A DNA stretch of 10,864 nucleotides, taken from the NCBI GenBank assembly GCA_031263875.1, contig JAISEX010000169.1, forward strand, positions 1-10,864, written 5' to 3'. The translations under genes were made by a program, and so were the position numbers. The notes beneath the pieces are model-generated. The model ran no database searches and had not been told where the DNA came from. It was given only the letters and a program-made list of their open reading frames with translations. Below, one piece after another: positions 1 to 5,815 of this stretch; positions within the stretch are counted from its first letter, which is position 1, and each line of letters opens with the position of its first letter. This stretch comes from Eubacteriales Family XIII. Incertae Sedis bacterium (GTDB lineage Bacteria; Bacillota; Clostridia; Peptostreptococcales; Anaerovoracaceae).

Positions 1-117
1 GACGAGGGCGGCCGCACCGTGGACGAAACGGTGAAAATACTCGCCGCGCTGGGACTGCGGCAGGCAGATACCGGGGAACTGAAAGCCTATATCGAGAAGC
101 GCAAGGCGCTCCTATGA
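1..117 (+). CDS. pylB: PylB, methylornithine synthase (C-terminal 38 codons only)
   Basis: The first frame is open from base 1 to a TGA at 115-117 and encodes 38 residues ending EKRKALL. The fragment is too short to show a domain. The call rests on position: the TGA overlaps the ATG of pylC in an ATGA arrangement (114-117), and pylB directly precedes pylC in known pyrrolysine clusters. PylB is a radical SAM lysine mutase that makes (3R)-3-methyl-D-ornithine, the first step of Pyl synthesis. The tail (a helix-like stretch with 'KILAALGL') is compatible with a PylB C-terminus but not diagnostic. The 5' part lies outside the window. Another gene upstream of pylC is possible. Confidence 0.6.
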   Translation, partial: DEGGRTVDETVKILAALGLRQADTGELKAYIEKRKALL

Positions 118-1310
118 TGACCGTCGCCCTTGTCGGCGGACGGCTGCAGGGCATCGAGGCGGCGTTTCTCGCGGGAGAAGCCGGGTATCATCGTATCCTG
201 ATCGATAAAACGGCGGCGACGCCCGCATCCGGTCTCTGCGAGGAAATCCATGTGCTCGACGTCGCCGAATGCCTGACAAACGCCGCTGCTGCGCGCGCGG
301 TAAAGGCGGTAATGGCGCGCGCCGATATCGTGATCCCGACGCTTGAAAATACCGAAGCCCTTGCCGCGCTTGAAAAACTCAGCGCGGAATGCGGCGTTCC
401 CCTCGCCTTTGATTTCGACGCTTACCGCATAACCTCGTCAAAACTGCGGTCCGACCGGTTGATACGCGAACTCGGCGTACCCGCGCCGGTCTACGACCCG
501 GCCGCCGGGCCCTGCGTCGTGAAACCGTCGGAAGGCAGCGGCAGCGAGGGCGTGCGCGTCTTTGAAACGCCCGCGGAGGCCGCCGGATATCTCGGCGCGT
601 TTCCGGCGGCGGAGCGCGAAAACATGATCGTGCAGGAATATCTCGAAGGCCCGTCGTATTCGGTGGAGGTTATCGGCTGTCCCGGCCGGTACCGCACCTA
701 CGCGATAACGGAGATCCACGTCGATGAATCGCATGATTGCAACCGCGTGACCACGCCGTGCGATGTGCCCGCTCGGGCGGAAGCGGCGTTTCGCGCCGAT
801 GCCGTCAGGCTTGCGGAAGCGCTGCGGCTGCGCGGCATTATGGACGTCGAGGCGATTTTATCCGGCGGACGCATGAAGGTGCTCGAAATAGACGCGCGGC
901 TGCCGAGTCAAACGCCGGCGGCGATCTTTGCTTCGACGGGGATCAATATGCTTTCGGAGCTGGTAACGCTGTTTACCGGTACCGGTGAGAGATGGTTGGG
1001 AAATAATGGAATTAATGCCGCAGAGCAAGAAAATTCGCAGCCATTGCCGGCGAAAAACCCGGCGCAGTTTGCCGCGTATGAGAATATCGCCGTATCAAAA
1101 GGCGGCGCGGTCTCGCTCGGAGAACATATAATGAGCGGGGAGAAACCCCTGCGGCTCTATCGGGATTTTTGCCACGCTGATTTTGCGCTGACGGCCTGCC
1201 GCCCCGGAGTTTCGGAATACGGCGGTATATTTATCAACCGCGCGGACACGCCGGAATTACTCGAAACAAAACGCGCCTTGATGTATAACGAATTGGCGGC
1301 GCAGTCATGA
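114..1310 (+). CDS. pylC: PylC, 3-methylornithine--L-lysine ligase
   Basis: This is the second enzyme of pyrrolysine biosynthesis, an ATP-dependent ligase joining 3-methyl-D-ornithine to the epsilon-amino group of L-lysine in the cytoplasm. The 398 residues show an ATP-grasp layout: an N-terminal nucleotide-fold glycine motif (VALVGGRLQGIEAA, residues 4-17), the ATP-grasp lysine/glycine loop KPSEGSGSEGV (137-147), QEYLEGPSYSVEV (174-186), MDVEA (243-247) and the PylC-type metal/ATP signature LEIDARLPSQTP (257-268). Archaeal PylC is about 360 residues, so this copy has a slightly longer C-terminus (roughly 290-398). The start at 114 overlaps the upstream gene by ATGA; a second ATG at 117 could also be used, and there is no clear Shine-Dalgarno, which fits translational coupling. 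The stop is TGA. It is followed by a hairpin-rich gap rather than pylD. Its presence supports reading the UAG in the neighbouring mttB as pyrrolysine. Confidence 0.93.
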   Translation: MMTVALVGGRLQGIEAAFLAGEAGYHRILIDKTAATPASGLCEEIHVLDVAECLTNAAAARAVKAVMARADIVIPTLENTEALAALEKLSAECGVPLAFDFDAYRITSSKLRSDRLIRELGVPAPVYDPAAGPCVVKPSEGSGSEGVRVFETPAEAAGYLGAFPAAERENMIVQEYLEGPSYSVEVIGCPGRYRTYAITEIHVDESHDCNRVTTPCDVPARAEAAFRADAVRLAEALRLRGIMDVEAILSGGRMKVLEIDARLPSQTPAAIFASTGINMLSELVTLFTGTGERWLGNNGINAAEQENSQPLPAKNPAQFAAYENIAVSKGGAVSLGEHIMSGEKPLRLYRDFCHADFALTACRPGVSEYGGIFINRADTPELLETKRALMYNELAAQS

Positions 1311-1380
1311 ATTTTACGATAACGCAAAATGAGTGATTGACGGATTTCGGAGTTCCTGCCAAATGGCTTTGCGGGGGCGT

Positions 1381-1455
1381 TGCGGGGATCTCCCCGCAGA
1401 GGGGGTAACGGAAGACCGCCGCAGGCGGGCTGGAGTTCAGGGGGACACTTCCCCC
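1381..1455. repeat. cluster of three short GC hairpins after pylC
   Basis: Within 75 bases there are three perfect inverted repeats: TGCGGGG/CCCCGCA (1381-1387 with 1392-1398), CCGCC/GGCGG (1416-1420 with 1424-1428) and GGGGGA/TCCCCC (1440-1445 with 1450-1455). They occupy the first half of the 282-base gap between pylC and mttB, where I see no convincing gene. None is followed by a T-run, so they are not classical intrinsic terminators in the pylC direction. The tight series of GC hairpins resembles dispersed palindromic repeats or a mobile-element remnant, but I cannot assign it to a named family. It could also stabilise the 3' end of the pyl mRNA. Confidence 0.5.
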
Positions 1456-1531
1456 ACCATCACAGACGACGGACGACACATGCGGAAAATAATTCCATTC
1501 GACAAAAACTAATAGTAACGCATATAAAACG

Positions 1532-1573
1532 AGGCTGTGTAAAAACCCGTCTTTCGGTATTTTTACACAGCCT
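1532..1573. terminator. long perfect hairpin between convergent pylC and mttB
   Basis: The arms AGGCTGTGTAAAAA (1532-1545) and TTTTTACACAGCCT (1560-1573) are a perfect 14-bp inverted repeat; the 14-base loop contains a further CCG/CGG pairing (1547-1549 with 1555-1557). It starts 20 bases beyond the mttB stop codon and also lies downstream of pylC, so it is well placed as a bidirectional terminator. The A/T part of the stem is next to the loop and no T-run follows the stem, so it is not textbook. The GGCTGTGTAAAAA end also resembles terminal inverted repeats of some IS256-like elements, so a MITE or IS relic used as a terminator is an alternative. Confidence 0.6.
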
Positions 1574-1592
1574 GCCATCTCTGGTGTTCTTC

Positions 1593-3080
1593 TTACACGG
1601 CCTTCTTTGCCGCAAATGCCTTCTTCTCGCGAAGCTCGCCGGCCGCATCTTCCACGATCGCGTGGATGGCTTTCGCCACGGGTTCCGGCAGCGGTTCGGG
1701 TTTGTGGTTTTCGAGCCGGCGGATCACTTCGTCATGGGCGCGGTCGGTCACGCTGCGCGCGCCGTTATCGACCCAATGATCGTACATATCGCGGTCGAAT
1801 AAGGTGGACGTCGAGGTTTCCTGCCGCAGGTATTTGAGCGTGTGGCGCTGATTCAGGAACGTGCCGGCGGGTCCTACCGCCTCGATCACGTCCACTGCGA
1901 GCCTTTCGTCGTCAAACCTGATGCCGTCCATGATCCTGCGCGTCATTTTTATGATTTCGGCGTCGATCACGAGCTGTTCGTAGCTCATTACCATTCCAAG
2001 TTCGGTCATGCCCATCCCGTAGATAACGCTGGACCCTGCCAGCGCGGGGAGCAGAGCGCTCATGGTTTTCTCATGGCCTATCTGCGCGTCGATAAGTTTG
2101 CTGTCGCCCTATGTGCCGCCGACATAGGTCGGTATGCCGTAATATTTGCCGATGCAGGCGACCGCCGCGCCGATCATCGCGTGTTCCGGCGCGCCGACGG
2201 GCGTCGTCATGCGCTTCATGTCCATAATGGTCGTGGAGCTTCCGTAGAATACGGGGGCGCCTTTTTCGGCCAACTGCGAGAGGACGACCCCCGCGAGTAT
2301 CTCGCAGTTCGTCGTGAGCAGCGTGCCCGCGAGCGTCACGGGCGTCGTGCCGCCGCAGAGCCCCATCGAGAGGATGTTACACGGCAGGCCGTGGCGCGCG
2401 GCCTCGATAATCTGCTCGCCGCCGTCTTTCGTGATCTCAAGCGGGCTTGTGGGGCAGCAGCCGCCCGAAATAAGCGGACGCTCCTTCAGCTTGTCGTAAC
2501 CGCCCGCGACTTCCGCCGCCATCTTGAAGACGAGCCGCGTCTTTTCCTTGCCGTCCGCGTCGTGGGCGAAATGCTTCGTCGTGTTGTTGAAAAGCGCTTC
2601 CGCCTCGTAGAGCTCCTTGATTTCCTCGGGCGCGTCCGTGGCTACCACGGGGAGCGTGATCCGGTCGACGGCGTCGATGCCGTCGAGGAAGCCGACGATG
2701 CTCCTGAGGTCGGCGAGGGTCGTGGGGTGCTTTTCGCGCGTATACGGATCCTCGATCTCGACACCCGCGCTGAAATTCGTAAAGATGACGTTTCGCCCGC
2801 CGGCCACCACCGTCTTGTCCGGATCGCGGCCGTACATGGCGAAGGTGTCGGGCGCGGATTCGATGGCGTCGTTGACGACGTTCGCGGGGAATTTCACCAT
2901 ATTCTTTTCCTCGTCGATTTCGCAGCCGGCCGCCCGGTACAGGTCGTGCGCCTCTTCACCGGCAACGCGGACGCCAAAATCCCCCATTATTTTCAACGTC
3001 GCGTCGTGCATAGCGATGACGTCCTGCCTCGTGATATTTTCATACCCAAAGGTCAGGTCGTCGATATTCTCTCTGATCAT
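1593..3080 (-). CDS. mttB: MttB, trimethylamine:corrinoid methyltransferase with in-frame pyrrolysine
   Basis: MttB transfers a methyl group from trimethylamine to the Co(I) corrinoid protein MttC, the entry to anaerobic TMA catabolism; it is a cytoplasmic TIM-barrel protein. The minus strand reads from ATG (3078-3080) for 323 codons to a UAG (2109-2111), then continues in the same frame for 171 codons to TAA (1593-1595). Reading UAG as Pyl gives 495 residues, the usual MttB length, with Pyl at residue 324 in the context YVGGT-Pyl-GDSK, followed by DAQIGHEKT, the typical MttB surroundings. Homology-like MttB sequence runs unbroken across the UAG, which argues against a pseudogene. The start has an excellent Shine-Dalgarno (AAAGGAGGT, four bases upstream). 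The gene is convergent with pylC and divergent from the glycyl radical operon. No mttC, mtbA, pylS, pylD or tRNA-Pyl lies in the window. Pyl-containing members are true TMA methyltransferases; glycine betaine-type relatives lack Pyl. Confidence 0.95.
2109..2111 (-). other. UAG codon read as pyrrolysine
   Basis: The plus strand shows CTA, so the mttB message has UAG. The flanking codons give GGT before and GDSK after, matching the active-site loop where MttB carries pyrrolysine, whose imine ring is thought to bind and orient the methylamine. Five other gene ends can be seen in the window besides that of mttB, and they use TGA (pylB, pylC, second glycyl radical enzyme, activase) or TAA (first glycyl radical enzyme); mttB itself ends in TAA. 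No gene here ends in TAG, consistent with a recoded amber codon. Confidence 0.93.
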
Positions 3081-3084
3081 GAAA

Positions 3085-3093
3085 ACCTCCTTT
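3085..3093 (-). promoter_or_regulatory. mttB ribosome binding site
   Basis: On the minus strand AAAGGAGGT precedes the ATG at 3080 by four bases, a near-complete anti-Shine-Dalgarno match. It fixes the mttB start and indicates strong initiation in a bacterium. Confidence 0.85.
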
Positions 3094-3113
3094 CTATTTC
3101 TGTAATTATGGGT

Positions 3114-3122
3114 ATTATACCA
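3114..3122 (-). promoter_or_regulatory. extended -10 promoter of mttB
   Basis: The minus strand reads TGGTATAAT: a perfect TATAAT box (3119 to 3114) preceded by the TGn extension (3122 to 3120). There is no good -35 hexamer at 17 bases, as expected for an extended -10 promoter or one needing an activator. The predicted start site lies about 7 bases further on, giving a short leader of roughly 27 nt before the mttB ATG. The shared element at 3160-3230 lies about 40-110 bases upstream of this box, a usual place for an activator site. Confidence 0.6.
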
Positions 3123-3159
3123 TGAGCGGATAATAAAGCGGCTGCGCGATACACACGTG

Positions 3160-3230
3160 GATCTTCATACATTTTATATGAAAATATAATGGCATATTGG
3201 ACGAACGGTATGATTTCATCACCGCTAAAA
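3160..3230 (+). promoter_or_regulatory. shared regulatory element, copy A (mttB/GRE divergent region)
   Basis: This 71-base stretch aligns without gaps to 9282-9352 upstream of the permease gene: 45 of 71 positions are identical by my count, and 41 of the first 58. Conserved blocks are GATCyTCAyACATTTT, ATATTGGAC and GATTTC, all at the same spacing. Two dyads occur here: TTCATA-N7-TATGAA (3164-3169 with 3177-3182) and CGGT...ACCG (3206-3209 with 3221-3224) enclosing ATGATTTCAT. The second dyad is also formed in copy B with compensating base changes. It could be an operator for both divergent units, or a structured RNA leader element if transcribed from upstream of 3160 towards the glycyl radical genes. 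The factor or ligand is unknown. Confidence 0.6.
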
Positions 3231-3305
3231 CGCTTTGTTGGCATCATTCCCGCACGCTTTTTTACCGGCTTGTTCCGGCAGTTGCCGCCCGGTCATACAT
3301 CGTAA

Positions 3306-3329
3306 ATTGTGCGTTATATTGTGCGTTAT
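3306..3329 (+). repeat. perfect 12-bp tandem repeat, candidate operator of the GRE operon
   Basis: ATTGTGCGTTAT occurs twice back to back (3306-3317 and 3318-3329) and ends five bases before a TATAAT box. It therefore covers the -35 region of the probable GRE promoter. A 12-bp period is close to one helical turn, so two protein subunits could bind on nearly the same face. It could be an activator or repressor site; the regulator is not in the window. Confidence 0.55.
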
Positions 3330-3334
3330 GATGA

Positions 3335-3340
3335 TATAAT
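3335..3340 (+). promoter_or_regulatory. probable -10 box of the GRE operon
   Basis: A perfect TATAAT lies 54 bases upstream of the first GRE start in an AT-rich patch. At 17 bases upstream the sequence is CGTTAT, a poor -35 hexamer that falls inside the 12-bp tandem repeat, which suggests that transcription depends on a bound regulator. The first GRE has the Shine-Dalgarno AGAGGAG at 3382-3388, six bases before its ATG. Confidence 0.5.
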
Positions 3341-3394
3341 ATAAAAACATTATGAATTTTGCGATATCGGCAGTTTTGAACAGAGGAGCATGGT

Positions 3395-5794
3395 ATGACG
3401 ACGGCGCGCATTGACAGGATAAAAGAACGCTTTATGAACACGGAGCGGTGCATTACGGCCGAGCGGCTCGTGCTCGCGACCGAGGCGTACCGGAAGTATG
3501 CCGGTGACGCCGTGCCGGTGTTCCGGGCTCGCGTTTTCGCGCATATCGTCGATACTATCGGCGTAAAGATCAACGACGATGAGCTGATCGTCGGCATGAC
3601 GAGCGGGACGTACCGCGCGGGCGACCTTTTCCCGGAGTACGCTTCGACGGCGGGCATACTCGCCGATCTCGATTCGTTTCCCCGGCGGCCCTATGACCCG
3701 TTCGCGATGACGGCTGACGACCGCGAGATCATACGCGACCATCTTACGGGTTACTGGCAGGGCAAGTCGCTGGAAGACCTGCTCGATACGGTGCTGCCGC
3801 CGTATATCCGTGAAGCCGTGGCGGACGATATGATTTCCATCGGGACGAGAAAATGTACGCCGGGCGCGACGGTGCCGGATTATAAAAAGCTCTGCGCGGT
3901 CGGTCTGCGCGGGCTTATCGATGAATGCGAGCAGAGAATGCAGGATCTGACGCTGGACGAGCCGCGTGCGGGTGAGAAAACCGCGTCAAACGCGGAAGCG
4001 AAGGAGCTGCAGGAACGCGTCGATTTTCTGCGCGGCTGCGTTATAACGGGCGAGGCGCTGATACGCTTTGCGAAACGCTACGGCGCGTTGGCGCGCGTTA
4101 TGGCGTCCGAAGAAAAGGACGAGAAGCGGCGAGCGGAACTTGAGCGCATAGCAACAGCCTGCGAATGGGTGCCGGAACATCCGCCGCGTTCGTTTGCGGA
4201 AGCGCTGCAACTCGCGTGGTTTGTGCATATCGGACTTCATATCGAGGCGCGCACGACGGAATGTCATTTTGGGCGCTTTGACCAGATATTCGGCCCCTTT
4301 CTTGAGGCGGATATCGCTGCAGGAACTTTGACGGAAGCGGACGCGCTCGAACTGCTCGAAGCCTTTTATCTGAAGACGGGCGAAGTGATCGAGGTGCGGG
4401 ACAAGTGGTCGTCGGAATCGTTCGCGGGTTATCCGATGTGGACCATCATCATGCTTGGCGGCGTCACGCGTGAGGGCAAGGACGGGACGAATAAGCTCTC
4501 CTATCTCGCCCTTGACGCGGCACGCGAACTCGCGATGGCGGAACCGGTGCTAGCTCTGCGCACGCATAGGGGCACGCCGGAAAAACTCTGGCGGAAAGCC
4601 GCGGAAATGATTCAGCTTGGGCTTGCGAATCCGGGATTCTTCAACGACGACGTCGCCATTCCCATCGTCCTTTCAAAGGGAGCGGAGATAGAAGACGCGC
4701 TCGACTGGGTTATCGTCGGCTGCACGCAACCCTCGCCGGGCGGCGGCAGCGAGGGAACGCCCGACGCGGGCTATGTCAGCGCGGCGAAGGCGCTCGAACT
4801 GGCGCTGAACAACGGCGTGGATCCGGTAACGGGGAAGAGATCCGGCGTCGAAACGGGCGACGCGCGCGGTTTCACAAAACGCGAGGAACTCACCAGCGCG
4901 TGCATTACGCAGATGCTCCACCAATACGAGATGATCCGCGATGGGTTTAAAATTACGCAGTCCCACCATATGACACGGCTGCCCGTTATGCTCGCGTCGA
5001 TGACGACGGGCGGCTGTATCGAAAACGGCAAGTCGCTGCAGGACGGCGGCAGCACGTACAAATCCGCGGGGCTGTTTATTACGGGCCCGGCAAATCTGGT
5101 CGATTCGATCGTCGCGATAGACCGCGTCGTCTTCCGCGATAAAACCGTGACGATGGATGAGCTTCTCGACGCGCTCGCGAAGAATTTCGAGGGCGAGGAA
5201 CGGCTCCGGCAACTGCTGCTCTCCCAGCCGAAATTCGGCAATGACGACCCCGAAGTCAACGAACTCGCGTCTTCCATAATGAAACGCATCGCCGGTACGG
5301 TGCAGACCTGGCGCGACGCGCGGGGCGGGCGTTTCGATTTCACGATGATGTCGCAGAGCGTCAACGTGCCGCAGGGCAAGGCGGTCGGCGCCACGCCGGA
5401 TGGACGGCTTGCGGGTGAGCCCGTCAGCGACAACAGTTCGCCGATGATGGGGCGCGATATTGCCGGCCCCACGGCCACCGTGCGCTCCGTCGCCGCCTGG
5501 AAGCAGCTTCATTTTCACGACGGCGCGCTGTTCAATCTCCGCTTCGATCCGCGAAGCGTGCAGGGCGATAAGGGCCTCGGCATTATTACGGGCGTTATCA
5601 AGACGTATTTCAGCGAAGGCGGCCAGCACATACAGATCAACGTGGTGGACAATACGACGCTGCGGGCGGCGCAGGAACGGCCGGAAGATTACCGCAGTCT
5701 GGTGGTGCGCGTCGCGGGTTATATGGCGTACTTTACGGAACTCGACCGGGACGTGCAGGAGAGCATTATCGCGCGGACCGCGCACAGCGCGTAA
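3395..5794 (+). CDS. glycyl radical enzyme, PFL2-like, unknown substrate (paralog 1)
   Basis: This is a 799-residue member of the pyruvate formate-lyase-like family that performs thiyl-radical chemistry after activation by a radical SAM partner. It has the PFL domain and a C-terminal glycyl radical motif RVAGY (residues 772-776, radical Gly775, 24 residues from the end). The thiyl Cys is Cys443 in VIVGCTQPSPGGG. Typical lyases and dehydratases of the family have GCVEP here, the Glu acting as base; this protein has Gln445. VPDY (Asp162) lies where many relatives have a GHTxPDY-type motif, but His is replaced (GATVPDY). FITGPANLVDSIVAI and GGCIENGK match conserved scaffold segments. CutC is about 846 residues, so this is somewhat shorter. 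The start is fixed by AGAGGAG six bases upstream; an ATG at 3390 meets TGA at once. The second paralog follows after 21 bases. The Gln argues against choline lyase, diol dehydratase and hydroxyproline dehydratase. The substrate is unknown. Confidence 0.93.
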   Translation: MTTARIDRIKERFMNTERCITAERLVLATEAYRKYAGDAVPVFRARVFAHIVDTIGVKINDDELIVGMTSGTYRAGDLFPEYASTAGILADLDSFPRRPYDPFAMTADDREIIRDHLTGYWQGKSLEDLLDTVLPPYIREAVADDMISIGTRKCTPGATVPDYKKLCAVGLRGLIDECEQRMQDLTLDEPRAGEKTASNAEAKELQERVDFLRGCVITGEALIRFAKRYGALARVMASEEKDEKRRAELERIATACEWVPEHPPRSFAEALQLAWFVHIGLHIEARTTECHFGRFDQIFGPFLEADIAAGTLTEADALELLEAFYLKTGEVIEVRDKWSSESFAGYPMWTIIMLGGVTREGKDGTNKLSYLALDAARELAMAEPVLALRTHRGTPEKLWRKAAEMIQLGLANPGFFNDDVAIPIVLSKGAEIEDALDWVIVGCTQPSPGGGSEGTPDAGYVSAAKALELALNNGVDPVTGKRSGVETGDARGFTKREELTSACITQMLHQYEMIRDGFKITQSHHMTRLPVMLASMTTGGCIENGKSLQDGGSTYKSAGLFITGPANLVDSIVAIDRVVFRDKTVTMDELLDALAKNFEGEERLRQLLLSQPKFGNDDPEVNELASSIMKRIAGTVQTWRDARGGRFDFTMMSQSVNVPQGKAVGATPDGRLAGEPVSDNSSPMMGRDIAGPTATVRSVAAWKQLHFHDGALFNLRFDPRSVQGDKGLGIITGVIKTYFSEGGQHIQINVVDNTTLRAAQERPEDYRSLVVRVAGYMAYFTELDRDVQESIIARTAHSA

Positions 5795-5815
5795 GCAAAG
5801 GAAAGGCGGTGAACC

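Noticed and set aside
1311..1592. tRNA-Pyl gene near pylC
   Set aside because: I looked for a CTCTAAA-type anticodon loop with a tRNA fold in the intergenic regions and found none on either strand.
1593..2063. Separate 156-codon minus-strand gene downstream of a truncated mttB, or an mttB pseudogene
   Set aside because: It is in the same frame as the upstream 323 codons, separated only by UAG and 15 further sense codons that match MttB, so the whole is one pyrrolysine-containing gene.
1842..3125. Long plus-strand frame (427 codons) opposite mttB
   Set aside because: It is a shadow of GC-rich codon use in mttB: Arg/Ala/His-rich, with no family resemblance and no ribosome binding site.
4673..5785. 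Long minus-strand frames opposite the first GRE (370 codons) and opposite the second (6734-7600)
   Set aside because: They are mirror frames of strongly conserved GRE sequence with similar false products in both paralogs, no start signals and low-complexity Arg/His/Ala composition.
3395..5794. Choline TMA-lyase (CutC) assignment for the GREs
   Set aside because: Gln replaces the catalytic Glu after the active-site Cys, the proteins are shorter, and no microcompartment genes are present in the window.
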